A DNA stretch of 64,000 nucleotides from Planctomycetaceae bacterium (GTDB lineage: Bacteria; Planctomycetota; Planctomycetia; Pirellulales; Pirellulaceae). This document shows, piece after piece, positions 17,747 to 27,884 of this stretch (position 1 is the stretch's first letter; each line of letters begins with the position of its first letter). Made by a program: the position numbers and the translations under genes. A model generated the notes under the pieces. The model was not told the origin of the DNA. It worked only from the letters and a program-made list of their open reading frames with translations, and did not search any database. The DNA is taken from assembly GCA_027487485.1 (NCBI GenBank), contig JAIYDN010000084.1:1-64000 (forward strand). Reading direction: 5' to 3'.

Positions 17747-20392
17747 TCAGTCTTCGTCCCGCTTGGCATACTCTGATTCGATCGATCGAAGTAGCCTTTG
17801 ACGCAGAGTGTACAGCAGCGTTGGCTCGGTGATCTTTTTCCCTTGGATATCGGTGACGTAAAACACATCCACGACCTGATCCAAATGGGTGCTGACTTTA
17901 GCAACTTGGAGATCCAGTTTCAGATCGAACAAGGCTTTGGAAATGTCGTACAGCAGACCGGTGCGGTCGTACGCAAACACCGAGATGATGGTGTGGTTTT
18001 CGGAAGTGCTATTATCGAATCGAATTTGGGTGGGTTGATTCCGAGCGGTAGCGGCGTCAACGGCCGACTGGGCCTTCCATACCCGACGGAAAACGGGTGG
18101 CTTGGAATTCAAAGGATCGATGGATTGAACCAGTTGTTTACAAACTCGCTCGATGCGTTCCGGAGGTGGCGCACCTTCGTAATCCAAGTCTTCCACCACG
18201 AAACGATCCCAGGCAAGTCGTCCCGGCTGAGTATGGATTTCCGCGGAAAGGATGCTCAGACCTTGGCTCGATAGGGCTCCGACGATCAAATGAAAAAGAC
18301 CAGTGGGTTGCTGTTGCAAGACCGCCGTCACATACTCGGTCGCATTTTGCTTGGCGATGAACGTGCCCCATGCTTGAACAGGTGCGCTGGGTGTCAGTTG
18401 CCGAAGTCGACGCAATTCGGCAATCACCTCGTTCGATTTCAAGGAGAGCAAGTATCCCGAGGGAACTGCATTGATTTGTTCTTCCCACCAAGGATCTTCG
18501 CGTTCCTTTGCGTTTCGGAAGGTCATGACTTCGGTGCGTTGGGTTGCAACGATATCCAAGAATCGCTGGCCGGGACTGTCGCTTCGAAATTGCGATTCGG
18601 TAGCGTCGTACAGCTGAAGAATCAACCGAAGCTTCCAGTCGGTCAATGCCCCCGGGCCGACGGCTGCGAGATCGGCACAGGTTACGATCAGCAGCATCTG
18701 CAAACGTTCGAGCGATCCCACTTGCTTGGCAAAGTGTACGATCGGATCTTTTTGGGACAAATCAAAACGGAAGGCGGTATGCGCCATCAAGAGATGCTGA
18801 TGGACCAAGAACACCAGCAGATCACGATCGGAATCGGACAGGTTCAGAAGCTTTGCGGTATCTTCCGCAATCACTTTTCCGACTTCGCTATGGTCTTCCA
18901 CGAAGCCTTTGCCAAGATCGTGCAATAGCAAAGCCAAATGCAGGATCATTTTGTTCTTGCGACCTCGATAGACTCGGCCAAGAACGTCATCCGACCTAGC
19001 AAATTCGACAGCGCATTCCACGGAACGAATGCAGTGAGCGTCGACGGTGTACTTATGATATTCATTGAATTGCAGAAGGCACCGCGCGTGTCGCATCGCC
19101 GGTATGATTTGCTCTAAGACACGCAATTCATGGAGCCTTCGCAGGATCTCTCCAAGCCGGCCTGGTTCGCTGAGCAATTGCAAGAAACGTTCGATCGCTT
19201 CATGCCCAACGTTGGAGCTTTGACGCCGCAACATGGCTTGTCGGATGGTTCGCCATGTACGATGCTCGATTCGACGCCGGTATCGATTCGATACTTGCAT
19301 CAGTTCCAGAACTTTGGCGGGATCGGACTTGAGTTGCTTCAGACCCGATTTCGTAGCCCAGATTTCCTGGAACCCCAATCGAAGTCCCTTCCCGATGGGC
19401 CAACATAAAAACCTTGCCAAGAAACCGAATACATTGAGTCGGGAGCGAGCCATTCCGACGAAGTTGGCAGAGCTGTAGCGAACTTCGCTGGTGAACTCAA
19501 AGAACTCTTGCATGAATTCTTCGACGGGAAGCACGCCGTCCGTTCCCTCGAATTTCATGAGCTTGGCCAGCTCCACTTGCTTGGACCGATCCAACGAATC
19601 TTGAGCCCGCTGAGCCGAGAAATGCAATTCATTGCGAAGTCGCAAGAGATACAGATACCCGTCTCGGATCGCTTGAAAATCTTCTTGAGCCAGAAGCCCC
19701 ATTTCGACGAGCTGCTCAGGATTTCGTTCTGCAAAGCAAACGTATCCGATCCAACGAACGATTTGAACGTCGCGTAAACAGCCTCGAGAGCGTTTCACAT
19801 TTGGGTGCAGAAGGTAGACGGTCTCGCCAAATTTTTGGCGTTCGAGAAACCGTTCCTTTTCGATGATGGCAGCGAGTCTACCCGATCTGCGGCGGCATCC
19901 GACTCGGAATGAATTATCGAAGTGGTCGAAAAGGGCTTGGCTGCCATTCACCAAACGCATTTCCGCCAAAGAGGTAACCACGGTCGCATCCGACCAAGCG
20001 ATTTGCCTTGCTTGAAATGGTGTTCGAATGGAAAAGCCAAGTTGCAAACCGGCATCGACCACCATTTGCGCGATGGCTCGAGCTAGCGGAGCAATTTGTG
20101 ACTCGCGAAGCCCTCGATACAACAACATCAGATCGATGTCGGAATAGGGTGCTAAGTCACGTCGCCCATATCCCCCGAGAGCGATAAACGCATACGAATT
20201 CTTGTCGATGGGGATTTGAAGTCCGTCCACCGCAGCTGCGATCAGGGAATTGATCACCTCGTCCACATCATCGGCCCAGGCAAAACAAACTTGCGGGCCG
20301 GTCGCTCCGGATTGGTGCAGACTTGCTGCTTTGGACCGCGCGTTGACCAAAGACGAACGCGCTTCAACTACCTTCGGATGTAATGTAGACAA
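17747..20392 (-). CDS. glnD: Bifunctional [protein-PII] uridylyltransferase/uridylyl-removing enzyme GlnD
   Basis: An 881-residue nitrogen sensor that uridylylates PII when glutamine is low and removes UMP when glutamine is high. The nucleotidyltransferase motif GGYGRRDLAPYSDIDL is at residues 73-88 with the metal-binding Asp pair. A central HD hydrolase domain is marked by LLLHDLGKG. Two C-terminal ACT domains follow; the second includes FAYDRTGLLYDISKAL. The length matches the full-size family. It lies 17 bp after glnB in the same direction, so modifier and target are cotranscribed. Confidence 0.95.
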   Translation of the reverse strand: MSTLHPKVVEARSSLVNARSKAASLHQSGATGPQVCFAWADDVDEVINSLIAAAVDGLQIPIDKNSYAFIALGGYGRRDLAPYSDIDLMLLYRGLRESQIAPLARAIAQMVVDAGLQLGFSIRTPFQARQIAWSDATVVTSLAEMRLVNGSQALFDHFDNSFRVGCRRRSGRLAAIIEKERFLERQKFGETVYLLHPNVKRSRGCLRDVQIVRWIGYVCFAERNPEQLVEMGLLAQEDFQAIRDGYLYLLRLRNELHFSAQRAQDSLDRSKQVELAKLMKFEGTDGVLPVEEFMQEFFEFTSEVRYSSANFVGMARSRLNVFGFLARFLCWPIGKGLRLGFQEIWATKSGLKQLKSDPAKVLELMQVSNRYRRRIEHRTWRTIRQAMLRRQSSNVGHEAIERFLQLLSEPGRLGEILRRLHELRVLEQIIPAMRHARCLLQFNEYHKYTVDAHCIRSVECAVEFARSDDVLGRVYRGRKNKMILHLALLLHDLGKGFVEDHSEVGKVIAEDTAKLLNLSDSDRDLLVFLVHQHLLMAHTAFRFDLSQKDPIVHFAKQVGSLERLQMLLIVTCADLAAVGPGALTDWKLRLILQLYDATESQFRSDSPGQRFLDIVATQRTEVMTFRNAKEREDPWWEEQINAVPSGYLLSLKSNEVIAELRRLRQLTPSAPVQAWGTFIAKQNATEYVTAVLQQQPTGLFHLIVGALSSQGLSILSAEIHTQPGRLAWDRFVVEDLDYEGAPPPERIERVCKQLVQSIDPLNSKPPVFRRVWKAQSAVDAATARNQPTQIRFDNSTSENHTIISVFAYDRTGLLYDISKALFDLKLDLQVAKVSTHLDQVVDVFYVTDIQGKKITEPTLLYTLRQRLLRSIESEYAKRDED

Positions 20393-20409
20393 GTTTGACT
20401 AGCTAAGTC

Positions 20410-21098
<689 letters not shown>

Positions 21099-21890
21099 AT
21101 GCGTTTTGACATCCGTTCTCCTTTTCTGATCGCGTTCACGTCTTTGTTGTTTTCGTCGATCGGCGATTGGGGGGGCTTACGGGCTCAGGATTCCGCCGAA
21201 ACGCCGAGAGCAATTCGAGTCATCGAAACACCGCAGGGGAAACCGCCCTCGGACGCTGTGGTTTTGTTTGATGGCAAATCGACCGAAGCATTGGTGCGGG
21301 TCGACGGGAAGCCGTGCGATTGGAAGGTCGAAGATGGCGTTTTGACGGTCGGGAACGGTTTTGTGGTTTCCAAGTTCCATTTTCGCGATGCTCAGATTCA
21401 TGCAGAGTTTGCCGTTCCCACCAAAGAGGCGGGCAACAGCGGACTTTACATTCACGGCCACTACGAAATGCAGATCTCCAATACAGCCGGGCAAACTCAA
21501 GCGAGCAAGGAAATGATTGGCTCGCTCTATCGATTCGAAGCGCCTTTGGTTAATGCCGGACGAGCGGTCGACGAATGGCAGTCCTATGACATTGTTTATC
21601 GAGCCCCTCGCTATAAGGCCGGAAAGATCCAGGAAGAAGGAAACATCACTGCATTTTTGAACGGAGTCGTTGTCCAAAATCACATCGCGTTCAAAGAGCC
21701 AAGATCGCCGTATACTCCCTATATCTATCGCGAGACTCCCTACACTCTTCAAATTCTCGAAAGTCTGAAGAAGACGGATCGTGGTCCTTTGTACCTTCAG
21801 GACCACCAAAGTCCTGTTCGATACCGAAGTGTTTGGATACGACCGCTCGATGAGGAATGCGGGTTCTTTGAACCAAGCGGACTCAAGTAA
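21099..21890 (+). CDS. Secreted DUF1080 (3-keto-disaccharide hydrolase-like) protein
   Basis: A 263-residue protein with a signal peptide (about 1-30) and a concanavalin-like DUF1080 domain. Family blocks are VVLFDGKSTEALV (54-66), CDWKVEDGVLTVG, EFAVPTKEAGNSGLYIHGHYEMQI, and the closing GPLYLQDHQSPVRYRSVWIRPL. DUF1080 proteins are strongly expanded in planctomycetes, and some members hydrolyse 3-ketoglycosides; the substrate here is unknown. It is a lone plus-strand gene, convergent with the AsmA-like gene that ends 15 bp downstream. Confidence 0.88.
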   Translation: MRFDIRSPFLIAFTSLLFSSIGDWGGLRAQDSAETPRAIRVIETPQGKPPSDAVVLFDGKSTEALVRVDGKPCDWKVEDGVLTVGNGFVVSKFHFRDAQIHAEFAVPTKEAGNSGLYIHGHYEMQISNTAGQTQASKEMIGSLYRFEAPLVNAGRAVDEWQSYDIVYRAPRYKAGKIQEEGNITAFLNGVVVQNHIAFKEPRSPYTPYIYRETPYTLQILESLKKTDRGPLYLQDHQSPVRYRSVWIRPLDEECGFFEPSGLK

Positions 21891-21905
21891 TCGAGGACTA
21901 TCAGT

Positions 21906-23420
21906 TCATTTGCCTGGATCAGGCGAATTGCCTTGAAGCGCCTTCTTAAGAGCATCGCGAAAGGGTCGTCTGGGAGTCGATTCGGGTTTGGATCCCGAGT
22001 CTTTCGCAGCATCTGGGTCCTTTGCTGTATCTGGATCCGACTGGGCCGATTCCCGATTCTTGGCGCGGCGTTCTCGTATCTGTTTCACAAGATCAACAGC
22101 CGCCGAGATCGCTTGGTCCGCTTGCCCCTCGGTAACGCCGCTCAACGCATCGACCACAGAACTCACGACAGGCGCCTCGCCCTGCAACTGGCCTGCGATC
22201 AATGCGAGCACCGCAGCGGAATCGCCGCGCATGGTTTCCCATTTCACTTCTGGCTGTTCCAAAGTACCACCAATAGGCAAAATGACCTTGGGGACGCCAA
22301 GCTTTTTCACCGATTCGCGTCGCGCAAGTTGCTCAATCGGAACCGGGATTTCAATTCGCAAATCGAGCGATTGATCGACTAGACCAACATACCCCTCACT
22401 TGCCAGCTGTAGTCTTGAATCCAGCCTAGGCAGTCCCCCCTCCAGCCCCGAATGAAAGACACGCTCGTCTTGAACTTGGATCAATACCTGAGAACCGTCA
22501 ACAAATACGATTTCATGATTAGCTTCTTTTTCTCGAAGATGCGCAATTGCATCTAATGCTCCAACAATCAGCGGTTCCGACGGACCGCTTCGTACTTCAT
22601 GAAGCGTCAGGGTTGCTTGACCACGACTTTGCTGAGGTCGCTCCAGAGGGATAGAAATCTCCTGGCTTGCCAACGAGAGCCGCCCATCGAACCAAGCGGA
22701 CTTCGCTAAAAATGGAATAGCTTTATCCAGACCAAGGCCAATCAGTTCCTGAGTGATTTTCACCTCGTTCAAAATCGTGGCGGGTTGGACGATTATCTTC
22801 GGCTCATCACTGATTGCAGAATACAGGAACTCAATATCAAACGGGGGTACAACTTCCATTTCTGCCTGGTCCGCCTGTGGAGCTACGTAAACCGATAACC
22901 CTTGGATCGCAACGTTGAGGTCCAGTTTCGCAAGAGGTTTCTTAGTGGCTGGCTCCTTGGGCGAGGGTGCCCCCTGGACCGATTGGATAAGACGCTCAAG
23001 ATTGGTGCCGTCTTCCAACAAGGTAATGTCGATTCTGGGCTTCTTAATTTCGATCCTACCCAGGTTGCGACCATTCCAAAGATACCCCAATAGTCCTCGA
23101 TTGCTTCTTATGGTTTCAATCGAAACGATGGAAGGCTCCGAGTCCGATGCGTTCGGGGTTGTGGCCTGTTTGATTGCGACACCGCGGAACTCAAGCGGAG
23201 ACAGCCAGTTTAAACTGACGGAGTCGATGGTAAGGACAAATTTTTCTTGAGCGAGCCGTTGGATCAGCGGTTCGTAAACCCATTTTGAACCCAGTATGGA
23301 CGGCAAAAACAACACGAATCCCACCAAAACCAAAGTCAAAACCAGCAAGACTATTCGTCTTTTTTTTCTTGGGGTTGTGGCATTCTCGGCAGGGGAGCGG
23401 GGTTGGGCCTTCGGCAACAT
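21906..23420 (-). CDS. AsmA-like membrane-anchored protein
   Basis: A 504-residue protein with one N-terminal membrane helix (about 23-43, after the basic RKKRR) and a long beta-rich region. FRGVAIKQ, LGRIEIKKPRIDITLLEDGTNLERL and the GGTLEQPEVKW block near 410 are typical of AsmA/DUF748-type proteins, which form extended grooves that shuttle lipids across the periplasm. From about 455 the C-terminus is low-complexity and charged (KDPDAAKDSGSKPES). Partner and cargo cannot be named. It is divergent from the NMT1-type gene across 108 bp. Confidence 0.65.
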   Translation of the reverse strand: MLPKAQPRSPAENATTPRKKRRIVLLVLTLVLVGFVLFLPSILGSKWVYEPLIQRLAQEKFVLTIDSVSLNWLSPLEFRGVAIKQATTPNASDSEPSIVSIETIRSNRGLLGYLWNGRNLGRIEIKKPRIDITLLEDGTNLERLIQSVQGAPSPKEPATKKPLAKLDLNVAIQGLSVYVAPQADQAEMEVVPPFDIEFLYSAISDEPKIIVQPATILNEVKITQELIGLGLDKAIPFLAKSAWFDGRLSLASQEISIPLERPQQSRGQATLTLHEVRSGPSEPLIVGALDAIAHLREKEANHEIVFVDGSQVLIQVQDERVFHSGLEGGLPRLDSRLQLASEGYVGLVDQSLDLRIEIPVPIEQLARRESVKKLGVPKVILPIGGTLEQPEVKWETMRGDSAAVLALIAGQLQGEAPVVSSVVDALSGVTEGQADQAISAAVDLVKQIRERRAKNRESAQSDPDTAKDPDAAKDSGSKPESTPRRPFRDALKKALQGNSPDPGK

Positions 23421-23528
23421 GGTATTTTGGGTAAGACTGTGTTGAAATGGAAGTAGGGGCGACTTGCCGCCACGCCTACACTATAGCCGATTTGAGTTTT
23501 TATTCCTTCGCCATTGCAAAGCACCTCC

Positions 23529-24629
23529 ATGCGATTCACGTTCACCGCCCTTGCTGTTGCTCTTCTGCTGACGTTCTCTTCTGCTTGCGACGCTCCACGG
23601 CAAGCCAACACGGGAAGCGGAAAAAAATCCGCCTCGCAGCCTTTGACTGCCGAACAATCCGATGCGGCCGCGAAAATTCTCAAGGGTGACACCGGCCCTC
23701 AAGACAAGGCCAACAACCCGGCTTCGACCAAAACCAAAGTTGCACTTTTGCTGAATTGGTACCCTGAAGCCGAGCATGGTGGATTTTATGCCGCACAAGT
23801 TCATGGCATTTTTGAAAAGTACGGTCTCGAGGTAGAAATACGCTCCGGCGGAAAAACAACGCTGGTTCCTCAAGAATTGACGCTAGGACGAATCCAATTT
23901 GGTGTCGCGAATGCAGACGATGTCTTGATTGCACGAAGCCAGGACGTTCCACTGGTTGCTCTGATGGCTCCCATCCAAAATGGACCACGCTGCATCATGG
24001 TTCGCAAGGATTCTGGAATTGCATCTTTCGCGGACATCAAAAACATCAAGCTTCAAATCGACAAGTCCCGTCCCTACGTTCCCTTTTTGAAAAGCAAAGG
24101 TTACTTGAACGAAGGGGTCGAAATTGTTCCGTTCTTTGGAACTGTCGACCAATTGGTTGCCGGCCCTGGCGTGGCGACTCAAGGGTACAACTTCAGCGAG
24201 CCGTTCATGGCTAGGCAAAAGGGAGTTGAAGTGAACGAATTGATGATGTCCGAAATCGGCTACAACCCATACTGCAGTTTATTGGTTTCAACCGAAGACT
24301 ACATTTCGAAAAACGAAAGTGTTTGCAAACGAATGACACAAGCGAGTATCGAAGGATGGAAAGAATACTTGGCTTCGCCAAGCGAAACCAATGCGTTGAT
24401 CCTGACCAAGAACAAACAAGGTCTTGAAAAGGATGCGTTGGAATTCGGGGTAGAAGCCTTGAAGCCTCTTTGCTTTACAAGTGCAAGTGGCGATGATTCC
24501 GCTATCGGAACCATGACGGCAGATCGTTGGAATCAACTGGCTGAAACCTTGGCGGCCCTGAAGATGATCGATGCGACCAAAGCCAAGGTCGAGAAAGCGT
24601 ACACCCTTCAGTTTCAGCCCAGCGAGTAA
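23529..24629 (+). CDS. NMT1/THI5-type periplasmic substrate-binding protein, probable lipoprotein
   Basis: A 366-residue solute-binding protein. The N-terminus has a hydrophobic signal ending TFSSAC, a weak lipobox, so lipid anchoring is likely but not certain. The mature domain opens VALLLNWYPEAEHGGFYAAQVHGIFEKYGLEVEI, in the pattern of NMT1/THI5-like binding proteins for pyrimidine precursors of thiamine, nitrate, sulfonates and similar ligands. It also carries LTLGRIQFGVANADDVLIARSQ. Start chosen at the second ATG (23529), which puts the basic/hydrophobic signal at the N-terminus. No ABC permease or ATPase gene is nearby. The ligand is unknown. Confidence 0.8.
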   Translation: MRFTFTALAVALLLTFSSACDAPRQANTGSGKKSASQPLTAEQSDAAAKILKGDTGPQDKANNPASTKTKVALLLNWYPEAEHGGFYAAQVHGIFEKYGLEVEIRSGGKTTLVPQELTLGRIQFGVANADDVLIARSQDVPLVALMAPIQNGPRCIMVRKDSGIASFADIKNIKLQIDKSRPYVPFLKSKGYLNEGVEIVPFFGTVDQLVAGPGVATQGYNFSEPFMARQKGVEVNELMMSEIGYNPYCSLLVSTEDYISKNESVCKRMTQASIEGWKEYLASPSETNALILTKNKQGLEKDALEFGVEALKPLCFTSASGDDSAIGTMTADRWNQLAETLAALKMIDATKAKVEKAYTLQFQPSE

Positions 24630-24775
24630 CGATTCCGTCCGCGATGTTTTTCAAGGGCGAGATAAGCAAACTAGCACCGTCTCTGTTGCTTGTTTTGACG
24701 TGGCCTAGCCGCCACTTAATCGCTGCCAGCTTCATGCACAGTTGAGGACAACCGTTCTACATTGTACGCAACCAA

Positions 24776-27019
24776 TCAGTCTATAAAACAGAACTCATTG
24801 GTGCACAGAAGTGATTTTGCGAGATCCTGCCAAGCAAGGCCTAGCGGGTTCGCTTCCTGATTCGCTTGACCATGCAACAAATAAGCTCGACTACGATCCA
24901 TCTGAACATCAGTCGGTTGTCTCAACAAGATCGATTGGAACATCTTCTTAATCAGATCGGTTTGCACAGCCTGAGCTTGCTCGGCATCCTTGGTTTCGGT
25001 TCCTTTGGCTTGCTCCAGAAGCTTTGTGGACATCGCGACCGCAAGCTGATCTATCATGGGGCTATTCATCATGAACAGCCCTTGCTGAGGAACCGTGGTG
25101 GACAAACGAATTGGGACATGCGTATCAGGAGACGCAAAATCAAACGAGCGAAACACTCCGGGCAAATTTTGCCTATCAATGTAAGCGTACAACGTTCGGC
25201 GATTGCTGAACGGGGCATCCATCATTCGAATACTGGCGCCACCAATAGCAGGGTCTAGCTGGTTGGTTGCAACAAGGACAGAATCTCGAAGGGATTCCAA
25301 ATCCATACGCTTTCGAACGGCACGCCACCAAAGCAAGTTCTCAGGGTCTTTTTCAAAAGCGGCTTGGCTCCAAGCGCTGGATCTTCGATAAGCTTGGGAC
25401 ATCAAAATGCGTTTGATCAAACGCTTGGTGCTCCATCCATCCGCTACAAACTCCGCAGCCATGGTATCCAACAACTCTGCCTGAACTGGCTTAGGACAAC
25501 GTAAACCAAAATCGCTGGGCGTGTCCACCAAGGGTGCTCCCATAATCCATCCCCAAATCCGATTCACGTAGACTCGAGCTGTAAGCGGATTATCGCGATT
25601 CGCGATCGCTTGAGCCACTTCCAGTCGGCCGCTTCCGGTCACCATCGGACGAGTCACGGGAGTAAGAAACTTAACAAACTTCTTTTCAACCGTGGCGCCG
25701 GGCGAGCCTGCGTTGCCTCGCTGGAATATGACCGCCGGGCGTATCGAATCTGCATCTTTCATCAAGAGCACACCAGGCTCCTCCTTGGGCTCAATACTGC
25801 TTACCATGGCTGCATGAAGCGAGTAGTAGTCGTCCATTCCAATCGCGTCGAACTTGTGATCGTGACAGCGAGCGCAGGTAACAGACAGCCCCAAAAGCCC
25901 GCGGGTCGCAACGTCGATCCGGTCATCCGCAATGTCGTTCTCGTTATTCAGGAATCTCCTGCCCAATGTCAAAAAACCCATCGCATGGAAGTTGCGGTTC
26001 TCCGGCCCTGGATCCATCCGATCCGCCGCAAGTTGGTACATCGCAAATTGATCAAACGGAAGGTCTTTATTGAAGGAGTCGATCAGCCATTCGCGATAAC
26101 GCCAAGCATGAGCATATTCGCGGTCCTCCTGAAAGGTGTATCCCTTGTTGTCAGCATACCGCGATACATCCATCCAGTGGCGGGCAAAGCGCTCGCCAAA
26201 ATGAGGCGACGCAAGCGTCTTATCTACCATGGACTCATATTGATCTGCCGTTTGATGCTCTAGGGCTTGGTACTGTTCCCAGGTAGGCATCAGCCCAAGA
26301 AGATCGTAAAACAATCGGCGGATAAGTTCCCGTTGTGAAACCGGGTTGTTCGCAGTGACCGATGCCGAGGCAAGCTTTTCATCCAAGATCCGATCGATCG
26401 TATTGGTCGCTCCGTTACGATTGGTTTCGTTAGCATTCTTTGGCACTGGCGACAGAGCTGGCAATGGCTGAAAGGACCAATGTGCTGCAACAGCCTGCTC
26501 TCGAATGCTTTTGGCGTCAACAGCTGGTGCAGAATCAACTCTTGGATCAACCGCTCCTTGCTCGAGCCACGATCGAATCGCGTCGATTTTTTCTTGAGGC
26601 AACTTGCCGGCTGGAGGCATCTGCATATCCGGATTATCGTACGAAACGACTTGGAGAAGCAAACTTTCCGTCGGAGAATCCTTGGAGATGGCGGAGCCGC
26701 GAGCCCCGCCCTTGAGTAGACCACTGGCCGTATCAAGCCGCAATTCGCCGCTATTGTCGTCGTTGCTCGAGGAGTGGCATTCGTAGCAGTGCTCAATCAG
26801 CAATGGTCGAATGTTCGTTTCAAAAAAGTCGACCTTGGCTTGGTCCAACTTTGGTGCGGATTTCTCATCTTTTGTTTCGTTTGCCAAGACGGTGGCACCT
26901 AACCGAACCGGACCAATTGCAACGCAAGCACAAACACAAATGCAGGAGATAACCAGCTTCCGAAGACAACCTACGGGAGCGTACTGAAAACAGTCGGGGA
27001 AACGAAAGTGATTTCGCAT
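24776..27019 (-). CDS. DUF1549/DUF1553 protein with N-terminal planctomycete cytochrome c module (PSCyt1-PSD1)
   Basis: A 747-residue secreted protein found in large paralogue families in planctomycetes. After a signal region (about 1-46) comes a cytochrome c-like module with a heme motif CYECH near residue 78 and the SGELRLDTASGLLKGGARG block. DUF1549 follows (TIDRILDEKL, ELIRRLFYDLLGL, and the conserved CARCHDHKFDAI). DUF1553 closes the protein and ends CTNEFCFID, its usual terminal pattern. The biochemical role is unknown; the heme and second CxxCH suggest redox work in the periplasm. A DUF1501 partner, often adjacent in other loci, is missing here. Confidence 0.9.
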   Translation of the reverse strand: MRNHFRFPDCFQYAPVGCLRKLVISCICVCACVAIGPVRLGATVLANETKDEKSAPKLDQAKVDFFETNIRPLLIEHCYECHSSSNDDNSGELRLDTASGLLKGGARGSAISKDSPTESLLLQVVSYDNPDMQMPPAGKLPQEKIDAIRSWLEQGAVDPRVDSAPAVDAKSIREQAVAAHWSFQPLPALSPVPKNANETNRNGATNTIDRILDEKLASASVTANNPVSQRELIRRLFYDLLGLMPTWEQYQALEHQTADQYESMVDKTLASPHFGERFARHWMDVSRYADNKGYTFQEDREYAHAWRYREWLIDSFNKDLPFDQFAMYQLAADRMDPGPENRNFHAMGFLTLGRRFLNNENDIADDRIDVATRGLLGLSVTCARCHDHKFDAIGMDDYYSLHAAMVSSIEPKEEPGVLLMKDADSIRPAVIFQRGNAGSPGATVEKKFVKFLTPVTRPMVTGSGRLEVAQAIANRDNPLTARVYVNRIWGWIMGAPLVDTPSDFGLRCPKPVQAELLDTMAAEFVADGWSTKRLIKRILMSQAYRRSSAWSQAAFEKDPENLLWWRAVRKRMDLESLRDSVLVATNQLDPAIGGASIRMMDAPFSNRRTLYAYIDRQNLPGVFRSFDFASPDTHVPIRLSTTVPQQGLFMMNSPMIDQLAVAMSTKLLEQAKGTETKDAEQAQAVQTDLIKKMFQSILLRQPTDVQMDRSRAYLLHGQANQEANPLGLAWQDLAKSLLCTNEFCFID

Positions 27020-27154
27020 GTTCGCAATCGAAGGTGGGCGCAGCCATCGGCAGAAAACCGTCTGAGCTACTTGATAGGGCGGGTGGGTGGACGTTCCTCC
27101 ATTATACCAGCCTGCTTGGAGTTAAGCCAATGTCAGCGGAATTGGCACGGCGTC

Positions 27155-27883
27155 CTAAATCAGAGACTGAAAATCCTGCATCCCGATGGGCTCTTTGGAT
27201 GCAAAAGGTTCGCCATATCGCACCCCAATTGTCTTTCCCCAGAATCCAGCTTCCTCGCGATATCGCTCAATAAAGCCCTCCGGTGGAAGCGTCCTGCCGG
27301 TAACGAATTGGCTTTGATAAGCCTCGATGGATGCCGCTTTGGTGGACCACTCGGCTGAAATATCGAGTACAAAGGCCGGCTGAGGAACCAATTTTAAGTG
27401 GATGCAATAGTAATAGTAAATGCGTTCCGGATGAAACGGGTCGCCAGGGATGTCGCTTTTCGTCAACTTGCTCCAAAACCGAGCCGCTTCGACCAGCTCC
27501 GTAGCTGCCACGTGATCGGGATGAGCGTCCGACCAGAAGGGCGCGAAGATCCACTTGGGACGGGCCAAGCGAAACAGTCCGGCTAAACGATGACGGTTCT
27601 CCAGACTGGCCTCGAGAAATCGGTTCTTGAATCCCAAATTGTATCGCCATTCAAGCCCCAGACATTTGGATGCAAGCTGAGTTTCTTGAGCGCGGATTTC
27701 AGGGCTTCCGAAAGGGGTGGGTTCACCATTGGTCAGGTCGACCACCCCCACACGAAGGCCTTGTCGTATCATCTTGCAAATGGCGCCTCCCATCCCAAGT
27801 TCCGCATCGTCAGGATGAGGTGCTACCACGAGAACATCGAGCGACTTCGAGACATCTGGGAGGTCGGGGTATTCGGTATGCAT
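27155..27883 (-). CDS. PIG-L family deacetylase, BshB1-like
   Basis: A 242-residue zinc-dependent N-deacetylase of the LmbE/PIG-L fold. The metal motif APHPDDAE is at residues 21-28 and the second ligand block AHPDHVAA at 120-127. The overall pattern (LTNGEPTPFGSPEIRAQE, PERIYYYYCIHL) is that of BshB1 proteins, which deacetylate GlcNAc-malate in bacillithiol synthesis. No bshA or bshC is in the window, so the substrate stays open and the BshB1 label is by similarity only. It begins 1 bp after the coaB stop and is probably cotranscribed with the CoA genes. Confidence 0.8.
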   Translation of the reverse strand: MHTEYPDLPDVSKSLDVLVVAPHPDDAELGMGGAICKMIRQGLRVGVVDLTNGEPTPFGSPEIRAQETQLASKCLGLEWRYNLGFKNRFLEASLENRHRLAGLFRLARPKWIFAPFWSDAHPDHVAATELVEAARFWSKLTKSDIPGDPFHPERIYYYYCIHLKLVPQPAFVLDISAEWSTKAASIEAYQSQFVTGRTLPPEGFIERYREEAGFWGKTIGVRYGEPFASKEPIGMQDFQSLI

Positions 27884-27884
27884 C

